Below are positions 32,110 through 43,143 of a stretch of DNA of 64,000 nt, piece by piece. The number at the start of each line of letters is the position of its first letter. Position 1 is the first letter of the stretch. Under the pieces are notes generated by a model. That model did no database searches. It had not been told where the DNA came from and saw only the letters and a list, made by a program, of their open reading frames with translations. This DNA comes from Aplectana chamaeleonis (taxonomy: Eukaryota > Nematoda > Chromadorea > Rhabditida > Cosmocercidae), in contig JAPDOI010000268.1 of the NCBI GenBank assembly GCA_029168955.1, positions 62,001 through 126,000 on the forward strand, given 5' to 3'. The translations under genes and the position numbers were made by a program.

Positions 32110-32350
32110 TATCCGACCGGATATCCCCTCGGATATTCGGATTCCGACTCACCAAAAAAAGTCGAAATCCGAGTGATCCGAATTCCGAACCACCGAAAAA
32201 ATGTGATTTTCGGATTGATCCGAGGTCCGACTAACCGCTTCTCCTCCCTATCCGAATGACTCGGATTATCCGATATTGCTATTTTGGATCTATCCGTTTG
32301 AGTCGGATGTTCGCGACCTTTCATTTTTGAATTATTCGAAATCCGAGTGC
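32110..32350 (+). repeat. TCCGAxT-type degenerate minisatellite, second locus
   Basis: Repeated GGATATTCGGATTCCGACTC, AAATCCGAGTGATCCGAATT, CACCGAAAAAA and TCGGATTATCCGATAT motifs resemble the 30150-30390 array but mix both orientations. Confidence 0.5.
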
Positions 32351-33352
32351 CCGAATTTTTTAATTCTGATCCAATGTATAATACGTGGCGAGGGCGTGCG
32401 ATTACTCAAAATCGATGGTTATCGTGGGCAAACGATTCGCTAGCCGCTCACAGGCGCTCCTTCTCGCGCGACCTCGCCCGCTCGCTCTCGCACGCTTACG
32501 CCAGCACCACGAAGCAAGCGACAAGTTTCAAGCACTCCATCACTAAAGCAGGTGGCATTCAACCTGTAGCAAAACTACTGCCCTTGTTTTCCATAATACC
32601 ACCACGGAAGTCGAAAGCCTTGGGAAATCATCAGCCGTTGCGCCGACTCGAGCGATTGATCATCCAATCAAACGTTTTCAATCGAATCAACACGGGTTAG
32701 GGGATGTTTGCCAAAGTTAATTTGCGGGCACGGACTGCTCCTGCGTTGAGGAGCGTCGAGAGGCGCACAACAGCGGGAACGCCCGCTCTCGCCACGTATG
32801 GATGCTGCCTTAGCTACGTCTGGGATATGTCAATGGCAAGATGACTGACGAAGAATTTCCTCTCAACAAAAGATCTGAATGAAAGTTTTTTTCTGGCTAC
32901 AGTAATAGCAAGGATGAACAACATGCTTTCCTAGACCTCATTCATTTCAAGGATGCGATGAACGGATAATTTCAAGGAGGATCTCAGCTGGAGCAACAAT
33001 TCGCTCAAGAGCTTCCTGGTGATTCTCATTGTGACTCAAGTAATATTTGCGGATTTTTAGTTCATAATGTTCCGCTGAAATCAGACACCAAAGGCGAAAA
33101 TTGCGTTGTGTCGTATTTGGAAAATGAATCATCAGCTGACAATCTGATTTAACTGATAAGGTGGATAATATTCTGGAAATGGCTTGTAGAATAACGGCTA
33201 GTATCCGCAAAGGAACTCCATCATTTGTTGCAGTTTTGTGATATTCGATATTCGGAAAACACATGAGGGCGGATTGTGGTTTCAATGCACAAAAGTGGAG
33301 GGTTTGTCCTGTGCTTTTCGGTTCTAATTTCACTCGAGGCGGCTTCGCTCAA
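32351..33352. other. No gene recognised
   Basis: The open frame from 32347 is Arg/Ser-rich and overlaps a GC-rich CGCGCGACC-type stretch. No family is recognised. The right half is AT-rich and featureless to me. Confidence 0.4.
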
Positions 33353-33655
33353 AGGCAATGTCCAACCTCAGAATCGATTTGCAGTTTTTCTGCCTGTCCT
33401 GAAAACGGTCCCACGCTAATTCCAATGATACCTCTGGAATAGTAGAAAACCCCCTAGAAAAGGAGTTCTGGCTCCTCGAAAATTGAGCTGAGGAAGCATG
33501 GTGAACAAAATTCCTAAGCTTGTTACTTCCGTTGTTAGCAACTGATGTATGCGAGCTGACGTGACGAAAGAGAAAGGTTGAAAAAAAATTGAAGGTAAGT
33601 ACGCAGCTATTGATCGGATACCATCGCTCATCTCGCCACTGTTGAGTTCGAAAAA
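33353..33655 (+). repeat. TTAA element, truncated and diverged copy
   Basis: Starts AGGCAATGTCCAACC after TCAA. It keeps the family order: GAAAACGGTCCCACGCTAAT, ATTGAGCTGAGGAAGCATGG, TTACTTCCGTTGTTAGCAAC, ATGTATGCGAGCTGACGTG and CATCGCTCATCTCG. Homology stops at about 33655 just before the next foldback, so the right end is missing. Confidence 0.7.
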
Positions 33656-33660
33656 TGGGA

Positions 33661-34105
33661 AGGCATCTTTCATAGTCCTCACCGCAAGCGCGGCACGCGC
33701 GGGAGGGGCGGTGGACTATGAAAGTTCTTACCGCGCAGCACGCGCGTGACGCGCGGTAAGAACTTTCATAGTCCATCAGCACCACCATAGCGGAGCCGCC
33801 CAAACCGCCGTGGCGGTATTACCGTTTCAATCAATAATTGCTTCTCGATTTGAGTCCACTCCAACATAAATAATTCTGGGACTATCCTGCGCCACCGCAT
33901 ACGCAAATGCAAGCGAGGAATTTCTGTACAAGTCCCAGTTGAGGCCCGACTTTTACCCGCACCGCCATGGCGGTGCCGCTGGACATTTCATAGTGGCTTT
34001 CCGCTCGTCCCGCGCGTGCCGCGCGGTGAAAAGTTTCATAGTCCACCGCTCGTCCCGCGCGTCACGCGCGTGCCGCGCTTGCGGTGAGGACTATGAAAGA
34101 TGCCT
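33661..34105. mobile_element. GC-rich foldback element, about 445 bp
   Basis: The left terminus AGGCATCTTTCATAGTCC then TCACCGCAAGCGCGGCACGCGCG is the reverse complement of the right terminus. Internal hairpins pair GGTAAGAACTTTCATAGTCC with GGACTATGAAAGTTCTTACC, and ACCGCCGTGGCGGT is a near-palindrome. A cousin lies at 42754-43143. Confidence 0.75.
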
Positions 34106-34520
34106 AAAAGGGGCGTGCCGAAGGGGCTTCCTGATGTGGACTCGCCAGGGTGACTCCCATCTATATCTCGCTTATTCGGAGGAGTTGGGAAATCGCACTT
34201 GGCAGGTGCTATATTTGTCTATCTATTTATTTTCATGCACTCTAAGGTGCGCCTAACAATAGCGAAAACATGTCACCAATCTAAGTTAGGAAATTAAAAC
34301 AACGGCTGCCACACAAAAAAAGGTGACACAAAAAAAAACCGAGCGAATGTATTCCAACTAAAAAAATGATCCTACAATGCTCAAATGACCGAAACATCGC
34401 AGAACCTCCTAATGCCGCTCTAGCTTTCTGCGATTAAAATTCATGAGAAAGATGAGCGTAAACCTAAAAAAGTGGGCCAGTTACGTGTCCTACTGTGCTT
34501 ATCAGGGCCAAAATCCGGTC
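34106..34520. other. No gene recognised
   Basis: Short segment between two inverted-repeat elements, A-rich near 34300-34365. Confidence 0.4.
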
Positions 34521-34742
34521 CGCAATTGCGTCTCGACACGCTTTGCGGCCGCGCGCTTTCGAATCAGAAGAGTTTCCAGCGCCGCAGCCATCGATCTGTT
34601 GACTATAGGTAGGTTCTGGAAACTGGAAACTAAAAATTGGAGAAAACTATATGAAAAATCCACAACGATTCGGCTTTGGCGCTGTAAACTCGACTGACTT
34701 GAGCGCGCGCGCGGCCGCAAAGCGTGTCGAGAGGCAATTGCG
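34521..34742. mobile_element. MITE with CGCAATTGCGTCTCGACACG termini, 222 bp
   Basis: The left CGCAATTGC-TCTCGACACGC and TTTGCGGCCGCGCGC pair with the right GCGCGCGCGGCCGCAAAGCG and TGTCGAGAGGCAATTGCG. Arms are about 35 bases with few mismatches. Confidence 0.78.
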
Positions 34743-36773
34743 TAGCGGAATGTGGCCTAGAGAAGCACAGTATTTCACCCAACGCGTTTTGATTACACGT
34801 TAAATTTACTGTGTTAAGTAGAAAATCTAGGCATTAATGCAAACAGAACTAAACCCGCACCTGCCGGCGAGGGTGTCCTAGGCACACTAATGCGCCTGAG
34901 GAACAAGCCTAGAGCCTTCGACATACGGGTGTGCCGAAATCCCCGTAGATCCAGGTCTGCCATGAGTTAGTAATCTGCATTCGCCGAAGAGTATTTCGGT
35001 AATCCAGGAGCAAATTTTGTCTAGGTTGGAACAGCAACAGAATAACTGACTGACCTCCCAGGTCGACACTCAATTTATTTCAGTGATGGTTGTGGGAAAA
35101 GCTTCCGAGCCGGCAAGAGGACAGGAATACTGACAATGTGTGAAATCAAGAAAACGAATGGATTGAAAGTATATCAAGTTCTCATAAGATCACGTAGACG
35201 TTTGAAGCTCACTGCGTTTAACGCACCATTAATATATTCCACTTCCACTGCCAGAGTCCTTCAAAGAATCTTAGAAGTGTTTATGTCCAGCAATGAAAGA
35301 AAGTCAATGTTTTAAATTTTCTACGAAAAACTGCAGTGTTTTCGGAGCCAATAACTATAGGGTGGGTCTATTTCACCAATATGTGATAATCTCGGATTTC
35401 GTCCCTTAGCTTGGATTGTGTCTTTACAATGACCACAACCCCATGAAGGCAGAATATAGCCGGCTAGCATTTGCGGGTGGTGATGTAGACATACATGAGA
35501 GTGCGGATGCATCTGTTTCGGGCAGATCAGGTGTGGGAGAGTCGGTGGAAACCTAGAAAAAAATGTTGACGGCTTGTTGGCAATTACTATGAATGGTGGG
35601 ACGGCTGGAGATGCAGACCTTTGTTGGCCGATTTATTGAGTCGGTAGCTGTGGTCGCAGGTTGTGTACTGGCTTGAAGCACATAGACGAGTGTGGCTAGG
35701 AACAGAAGATGCAAATGCGGACAGTCTTTGGTAGTGTGCCTAGCGGAAAGGCTGTTGGAGGGCGAATGGTTGCCTCTTTTGTACTTTATCCGAGGACGAG
35801 CTGTGGAAAGGACGCTGCAGCTTGTAGGAGTATGTAGGGTGTAAACTGGACCAGACTTCTTGCTTTACGCTTTCTGCCACGCGGTAAAGATGACGTTTTA
35901 TTGAATCTTAAACAGGTTCTTAAACAGGTAAATGAACCGCGTTAGTGAACATAACAATACTGTTCAGCGTCATAAAGACAATAGGGCACATAAACAGACA
36001 ATAAAACATAGAAGCACCAAGTAAGGCACTCAAGAGGATAATAAGGCAAACAAGCAAGCACAAGCAGATAATGAGGCTTACACGTAGATAAGTAGATAAA
36101 AAAATCAGCTTATTCGCCTCTAATGAAGTTTTCTCTGATCGCAGGATTATACCCAAGTAATAGGATTCATTTCTAGCAAAATACCTAATATTGGACAAAT
36201 AGAGAGATGAGAACTTCGAGTATTCGCTATGGACCGTGCGGGGCCTCTCTATCAGCTCCTTTTATTCGTGGCAGAAACAACGGCATTTGCCAACTCTCCG
36301 TGGTTCTCAAAACATGGACGCCTCACAGATGTTGGGATAAGCCGCGTGCGTAGGTAACACTTTACTCGGAATTCAGAAATCGCGTTCACCACGATAGGGT
36401 GGATTCGCAGGAAAAACCACGTCTTCCTGGGTTCTTAATGTTTTTTTTTCAGAGGAGACGGTATAGTTCCTTGACTTTTCGCGTCTGGCTAAGAGTGGAA
36501 GGTCCGCAGCATATCTTTCGAACGGTTGAATGGCGTTTGATGGCTTATCTAGCTCAGCGTATATTTATTTAAAATTTTTTTAAATCTCCATATTTATACG
36601 TCATGGTCGAGGAGCTCCAATACATTAGAGAACAGATGATCTGAACTCACAGGTGAGAAAACAACTCGTAACACAAAGAAAAAAAGAGAATTAAACAAAT
36701 TTGATTATGACTATGTTTAGGCTGAAGAGACCGAACACGTTTATGAGTAGCTGTATTTTCGATGGGCAGTCGT
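34743..36773. other. No gene recognised
   Basis: About 2 kb without a recognisable frame. An ACA/ATA-rich stretch at 35940-36110 has loose AATAAGCA-type repetition. The other open frames have no signature. Confidence 0.45.
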
Positions 36774-36918
36774 GGATAAGGTGCCAGGCAGGTCTTCTTC
36801 CGGATTGTGAACCTCAAACTTGGGTATTTACAAGTTTATGCATAAAAGCTTATAAATCATAACAAGAACTTATGCGGAACAAAATAGCAGAATAATAACA
36901 AACGATAAAACCTAAACT
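36774..36918 (+). repeat. Dispersed repeat, left part of a split copy
   Basis: GGATAAGGTGCCA through TATGCGGAACAAAATAGCAG to AAAACCTAAAC matches 39700-39850. The copy stops at about 36918 and resumes at about 38756 (AAATCTAAACTAAATAGATC). Confidence 0.65.
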
Positions 36919-36947
36919 TGTACGTTGACTTTATACCGCACGAGGTA

Positions 36948-38222
36948 CAATACTCGCGCTAAGTTTTGTAAAAACGGGGAGCATCTGGCAAACTCGGCAA
37001 AAAAAGCGTCCGATGCATGTAACTTTCTCAAATGGAGACTTTCTTAAATTCTGAAAGCGCTGTTAACAAATCGAATTGCTACCTAATTATGTGACTAGTG
37101 CGCCGAAAGTCCCTGAATTCGCTTTGTTTTTGAAGGAAATAGGTTTTGCAATCGTTTGTGAAAAACGTCGCGCGTCGAAGTGCGGCGAAAGTTTGAGCAG
37201 TATTTGTACAAGTACTGGAAGAGCAATCTGTATGATTTCTTCATAAATTAGGTGCAGGTGAGAGAATCTCAAGGTTTAGGCAGGTTGAATTTTTAAAATC
37301 CTTTATTTAAGAGTCCATGGTTTTCGCAACAAAACTCCGACTTTTCAATTAGTTCTATAGCGTGTTCAAAGGCAGTGTTTACGATGAAAATCGTTTTTCT
37401 GTTTCTCCGCCTATCTTGAAAACGGCCACATGCTCATTCCAATGATGTCCCTTAAATCGTACAAGACCTTCTGGGAACGGAGTTATGGTCCCTCAAAGAT
37501 TGAGCTAAGGAAACATGGTGGACGAGTTGTCCAAGGCTTGTAACTTCCGTCTTTTGCAGCCGATCTATGCGAGCTGACCTGAGTAAAAAGAGAAGCTGAG
37601 AATGAAGGGAAGAACGGGGCTAATGATTGGGAAACATCTCTCACCTCACGATCTCGAGCATTCATTTGTTCACGTCGGTGGGCGTGTGTTGCGCTTTTGA
37701 GGTTTGCAATGCGCTCGAAGTGGCAACTTCGGGCTCTTTTGGAGCGTTTCCTGGCTCGTTTTCATTCGTTCTTTCGACGTCAACGTTACAGTGTGCCTCT
37801 CCACTACCGATTCCTAGTGGAAACTGAAACACATTTTTTATCGTGAACACTGCCTTTAATAAAGGATTTCGAAAATTCAACCTGCACAAACCTTAAGATT
37901 CTCTCATCTGCACCCATTTTATGAAAAAGCATACAGATTGCTATTCCATTACTTGTATAAATACTGCTCAAAGTTTCGCCGCACTTCACAGCGCTCGGCA
38001 TTTTGGAAAAACGATTGCAAAAATTATTTCCATCGGAAACGAAGGAGAAAAAGAGGACTTCGGCGTACAAGTCACATAATTAGGTAGCAATTTGATGTGC
38101 GAATATGATAGCGTTTTCATAACTCAAAAAAAGTCTTTGTTCAAAAAAAGTTACATGCATCCGACGCTTTTTTGCCAAGTTTGCCAAATGCTCCCCGTTT
38201 ACAAAACTTAGCGCGGATATTG
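36948..38222. mobile_element. Foldback element with about 370-bp arms, TA-flanked, hosting a TTAA element
   Basis: The left arm (36948-about 37313) and right arm (about 37862-38222) are inverted repeats with many shared landmarks (CAATACTCGCG, AACGGGGAGCATCTGGCAAACT, GCATGTAACTTT, TACCTAATTATGTGACT, AAACCTTGAGATTCTCTCACC in complement). Termini begin CAATA and are flanked by TA on both sides, like the larger foldback at 25744-28264. The 37370-37855 TTAA element lies in the centre. Confidence 0.78.
37370..37855 (+). mobile_element. TTAA element, full copy inside the foldback centre
   Basis: The left flank is TCAA, the right flank TTAA (37856-37859). Ends AGGCAGTGTTTACGATGAAA and TTTTATCGTGAACACTGCCT. 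The interior matches the 13762 subfamily, then diverges after TTCACGTCGGTGGGCGTG, where a different segment reaches the right end. Confidence 0.8.
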
Positions 38223-38404
38223 TAGTATGATGGTTTATTGACAGACTAACGCACCGGCGGTCTCGTTCTTCTCGGAGTCTGAGAAAGGTCAAATCTACGT
38301 GTAAAAATACTCAGCCAAACTTAGCTTCACCCTACTAAAATTCAAGACAAAATCTCCAAACAAATGACAGAGACAGATGAGACTGAGCGGCATTGCTTCT
38401 CAAA

Positions 38405-38722
38405 GGCTCCGTCCATAGCAGACGTCCTAGCGTCAAGTGACCTTAAAAAGACGCTGGGGGTTTGCACCTTCAGCATTTGTCATTGATCTGACTCCCCAGC
38501 GACTCCCCAGCGACCACTGCAGCCGGCCAGTCGTTGACGGTGGAGGCATAGTGACCATAACAGCTGTCACTAATAGTACCGATGCCATCGTTAACCACGT
38601 GCCGTTTTCGGACAAGTTGAATGCGCCGGTCGTCGAGCGTCATGCACCAGCGTTTCAGCGCTGGCGCAAGATGCTCCGACGCCTTGACGCTTTGCCGCTG
38701 GTCATCTGCTATGGACGGAGCC
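38405..38722. mobile_element. MITE with GGCTCCGTCCATAGCAGAC termini, long copy
   Basis: Termini GGCTCCGTCCATAGCAGAC and GTCATCTGCTATGGACGGAGCC, 318 bp. Interior blocks AGCGTCAAGTGACCTTAA, AGACGCTGGGGGTTTGCACC and CCAGCGACCACTGCAGCCG are the reverse complement of the short copy at 25463-25628, which has an internal deletion by comparison. Confidence 0.8.
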
Positions 38723-38755
38723 AAAGTCTGAGGAGCATCAGGTCTGCAGTAGGAA

Positions 38756-39050
38756 ACGAAATCTAAACTAAATAGATCGTGCACCTGATACTATACCTCG
38801 CGCTCCTCGAGCTTCCAACACTGTACACGTCCTGGAACTGTGGATTTGCCAGTGCACCCAAAATTACAAGTCAAATAAAGGAAGCGCATCGTACAGAGAG
38901 TTGAGTAATGTGACCACCTAATAGCAGCGATAGCGACGGAATGTTGTAGCTGGGAGGCTGAGCCATCGCGGCTTAGAAGATGTGAAATCTCTAAAAAAAT
39001 TACAAGAAATGTTCAACATCTTACTGTATTGTCTGAATGATTCAATTTCC
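38756..39050 (+). repeat. Dispersed repeat, right part of the split copy
   Basis: ATCGTGCACCTGATACxATACCTCG, CTTCCAACA, GTGACCACCTxATAGC, GGAGGCTGAGCCATxGC and ACAAGAAATGTTCxACATC match 39850-40110 in order. With 36774-36918 it makes one copy interrupted by about 1.84 kb. Confidence 0.65.
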
Positions 39051-39171
39051 TTTAGAATACTCCTCGCGAGACTAAAATCAATCCTTCGACGTGCTCGGTC
39101 CGTTGCCATCCCTGTACGGGTCGAGCTCGCTGCTTATCTTAACTATTTTCTTTCATGACGATCCCATGTAC

Positions 39172-39347
39172 CTGTCGAGTGCTTTGCCCTCATCATCCTT
39201 CAATTCCTCTAGATCATCATATGCACCTGCCAGCTTGCCTAGCGATGTATCGAAAGTTGTGATGTTGTCGTCACAGATGCTAATGGTTAGGCGCACTTTG
39301 TGTGCCCGCCTCGCCGTTGTACCCTCGTGTGGAGTAACTAGTAACAC
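39172..39347 (-). CDS. Possible exon of unknown function
   Basis: The minus-strand frame reads RLTISICDDNITTFDTSLGK and LAGAYDDLEELKDDEGKALD and ends at a possible donor (GACAG, GTACATG). The acidic helical composition looks coding and loosely recalls gag-type coiled regions of BEL/Pao elements, but I cannot confirm any family and find no adjoining exon. Confidence 0.2.
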
Positions 39348-39694
39348 TTCAGTGCTTGACAGCTATTACGAGATCGTTTGAAGTCACTTGGAAAGTAGCC
39401 CTTTGAATGCCCGAACTGTAGCGGCCAAGTGTTTCTAATCGAGCGCAAGCTTGGATAATAGAGATGACTCCATGCGCGAAGTCCGTAGTTATAAGCAGAG
39501 AATGTTCCCTTAGTCAGAAATTTATGTTATCTCGAAAAATTCGTGCATAAACGAGGATTCGTGCAATAAGCGAGCAGAGGGAATACATCGGAAGCAAGTA
39601 GAATAAGACAAAGAATATTGGCACACAGTGAATATCGTAGATTTTCCTGCATTGAGTTCTACTTCAGTCCTGCCGATGCACCACTACTTTCGAT

Positions 39695-40110
39695 GAGTAA
39701 TAGTGGATAAGGTGCCACGCGAGTCTTCTTTGGGATTGTGTACCCAAAACTTGGGTAATTGAATGTTAATACATATAACTTAAAAACCATGACACGAAAA
39801 TATGCGAAATAAAATGACAGAATAATTACAAACGAAAAAACCTGGACTAAATACATCGTGCACCTGACACAATACCTCGTGCTTCTCGATCTTCCAACAG
39901 CGAACTAGTCCTAAAGCTAGGAAGTCGCTCGTGCACCTAAAGTACAGGGAGAATGCATTGTAGACAGAATTGGGGAAAGTCACCACCTGATAGCGGCCAT
40001 AGCAACGAGAAGTAGTAACTAGGAGGCTGAGCCATTGCCGCTTAGAGAATGTGAAGTCTATTAAAAAATAACAAGAAATGTTCGACATCTTACTGAATTG
40101 TCAGAATGCG
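39695..40110 (+). repeat. Dispersed repeat, uninterrupted copy
   Basis: Continuous copy of the sequence found split at 36774-36918 and 38756-39050. No coding signature; class unknown. Confidence 0.65.
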
Positions 40111-42285
40111 TGGACTTTTTTCAAAATATGCCGATTAGAAAGGTTTTGATTCATAGGGTGAATTATGCTATAGTTCTGAGCAAAGAAAGGTGCTGTTTTT
40201 GAGAGTAGCGCCGCTTCTATGGAAAACTGAGATGTGAACATAGAAAAGTACTCTGATTTCGATGTAGCGAGCCCTGTAGCGCAAAATTCACAGCATTAGA
40301 AATTGGAAGAACTCGAAGCGTATCAGGATGGACCCCCAGGCGCGAATTGTATAAATTTGTAGATAGATATCATGGGTGGACATGGAGTTGTTGATACCAG
40401 AGGTGGCCCTCACCGTCAGTTATTACAGCAATCGTTGCTTCACGTGCGATACTAGTAGGTTGGTTTACGTAGTAACTCACGTGGTGATAAGTTGTAGGAG
40501 AATCTTGCTGATGAAGCTCTTGGTACGGGTGGCAGCTTTTGAGAAAAATAGCGCCTGGTCCAGTCTCCATTGTGTCATCGCTTACATTCGTGAATTGTAC
40601 AACGAGCACATACATCTTATTGTAGAGTTCTTTTCCCCATTGTCACATGTTGGAGTTTGTGCAAGTATTGAATAGAGCAAATGTTTTATGGTGGGCTTGT
40701 TGTTGAAGTGTGTTAATATCCTTGGCGATTGGATACATAATTTATAGCTGCGGTTGAACGACCTTGCATTTAGTGTAGGGCTCTATCTCTTACGGAGAAC
40801 GACTCCCTTGATAGGAGACGTCATGAAAAAAGTTCTTTCGAGAGTTGTGGAGGATGTATAGAGTAAGATTAAGGTATGTTGGGTTTTCACTATGGAGTTT
40901 CCGGTAGGGCAAGAAATGGGAAAAAACATGAAAAATTAGCGGGTGCATTCTCTTCAACCGTCCACCACGGCTGTGCTTTCGGTTTTTCAGAAGCGAAAAT
41001 TGGCTGGATACGACATCTAACACCCGTCTACTTCAATCTGCTTTATTTGGCTTAATATGGCTATAAAATTTTTCAAATTTTTTCGCCATGTACTCACTCA
41101 CTCACCCTCGAACTCCCACGATGATAATTTTTTAGAAAAGGGATCATCGCTTTGCTTCTTACACTGGCAATGCTTCTTTCTACGATGATTCGCAAACGAC
41201 TTTGATTTGTTTAAGGAGGGTTTTTCCTTCACTCAAGCAGAGTAATACGAAGTTACAAGATGCTCACATCACAATATTTGCCAATGAACCCGAATTCTAG
41301 CACAAGAAGGTGAGGAAAATACAGGGACTCACGCGATATAAATTGTAAATCTAATATAAATGGAAATATCTTGTCAAAATGTGGATGAGAAACCTCGTGA
41401 ATAAACAATCGAATAAATGCGAAACTTATTTTTTCAGAAGATGCATTGCGGGAATCGGACCCGCAGCCCCAGCTTCCTTTCGTAGATCAGGGGTGGTAGT
41501 AAACCAGGCGAGAGCGAGACGTAGGGGTGAGCTTAAGGTGCCACTTAAGTGGCACCTAAAGTTTTTGACACATTTTCGTAGAATTGTTAATTAGGGTGCC
41601 AGAAGCTCGAAAATCGAAAAATTACATGAGAGCTCGACATTACGTCGACCTCATGAGGACATTTCGCAGCCATTCCCGGGTGGTCTTCTCGTTCACATGA
41701 GCACAAGAGCGTCATCCCGTTCTCTGTGCGAGAGGACGGAAAAATAGTGTGTCGTAGAGGAGTGAGAGACGGCGAGGTCGCCATCTCCGAAAATCTACTC
41801 CCGAGTAGATGTTGGTCGCCCTCAGAGACAGTGGCTGATGATTTGAGCAAAGTTCACGCGCCAGCCGTGGACACCCGTTTTCCTCTGGGTCAATATCTCT
41901 CGTCTTTGGCATGATTTCCTTCATCAAATTCTCCTTCGTTGGAGTATTTGATTCCTCATTTCATTGATTGTTCTTTCTTGTTTAGGCCTTCATGAGTAAA
42001 CTCTTACTCATTCGATATTTTCTACTTTTGTGCCGTTTTGTTCCCTAACACGCAATGACACCCTCTTTTTCAGCACTCGATATTGTAAATATAGCGGACA
42101 TCGTCAATATGCACTAGGCGTTCCCTTCACAGTGGAAAGGTTAGCCTTATACTATTTGCTCTCCCCATTCGCGTGTTTACTTTTTAATCGTGTCTTGTTT
42201 TTTTGAGCTATTGTTGTGGTACTTTGGTTGAGTAGAGCAGAACTGAAAATCGTGGACCGTTATTGTTGATACTATACTTTGGAAA
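40111..42285. other. No gene recognised; one perfect palindrome
   Basis: A perfect 22-base palindrome centred on CTTAAG lies at 41536-41557 (arms AGGTGCCACTT). A weak inverted repeat GAAAATCTACT / AGTAGAT lies near 41788-41810. The short open frames lack domain signatures. Confidence 0.45.
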
Positions 42286-42612
42286 AACTGTAAAAACATC
42301 AATTTTTCGAATAAATGCGAAAATCTTTTTTTTTTCGATTTTCAAATTTTTGAAAATATTCGAAAATCAAAATTTTCGAATAAACTCGAAAATGCTATTT
42401 TTCGATATCTGGATTTTCGAATATATGAATAAACTCGTAAATGGTATTTTTCGAATTTCGAACTATCAAATATATTTGAAAAACTGATTTTTCGAATTCC
42501 AAGTTTTCGACTATATTCGAAAACCAATTTTTAAATATTTGTTTTCAGATAATCTTTTCGCATTTTCGAAAAAATAAATCATATTTTTCGGATGAATTTT
42601 CTCGAATTTTTA
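42286..42612. repeat. AT-rich degenerate repeat of TTTTTCGAATA / CGAAAAT
   Basis: Successive ATTTTCGAATAAACTCGAAAAT-like units on both strands form a low-complexity, self-complementary tract. Confidence 0.6.
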
Positions 42613-42753
42613 AATGATGAATGTCACATCACGTGACTTTGGTGAATCGCGCCACAAAATTCGCTCGCTCGAAAGCTTTAGGAGCACAGTTTCAAAGGAT
42701 TCAAAATGAATTAGTGATCGAAGAATCTACGTAAAAGCCCGAGTCGGCTGCTA

Positions 42754-43143
42754 AGGCGCTATTCGTACTCCTCAACGCCAGCGCGTGATGCGCGGACGTG
42801 GCGCTGAAGCATGAATACTTTCTGCGCGCATCACGCTGTTTGCGGAGACCGAATGCTCCGGCAGCGATGCTATGGCGGAGCCGAATATAGTGGGCCTCAA
42901 CTTATTCAAACAAGGAAATTTTGTACACGCGTTCGCCATCATGGCAGCAAAGTGTAATTCTGGAATCATTCATCATGAAACGGAATGTAATTGATGATGG
43001 ACTACTAATGATGAAAAAGTCGTTAAGGGCCGTCGCCGCCGTGGCGGAACGGGCGCCACGTGCCGGCTTGACGTCGGGTTACTCATACTCCAACGCCACG
43101 CTCGCGCGTCACGGGCTGACATGAAGGAGTATGAATAGCACCT
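42754..43143. mobile_element. GC-rich foldback, cousin of 33661-34105
   Basis: Left AGGCGCTATTCGTACTCC then TCAACGCCAGCGCGTGATGCGCG pairs with right CGCGCGTCACGGGCTGACATG then GGAGTATGAATAGCACCT. The layout, AGGC start, CTCC-AACGC motif and inner GGCGGAGCC/GTGGCGGAAC blocks parallel the 33661 element although the sequence differs. Confidence 0.7.

Noticed and set aside
32347..32700. 117-codon open frame
   Set aside because: Composition follows local GC-rich tract; no recognisable motif and no splice context.
33330..33803. 157-codon minus-strand frame
   Set aside because: It spans the boundary of a decayed TTAA element and a foldback, so it cannot be one conserved gene.
40370..40675. Overlapping open frames of 81 and 99 codons
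   Set aside because: Both strands are open over the same bases and neither product shows a recognisable domain.
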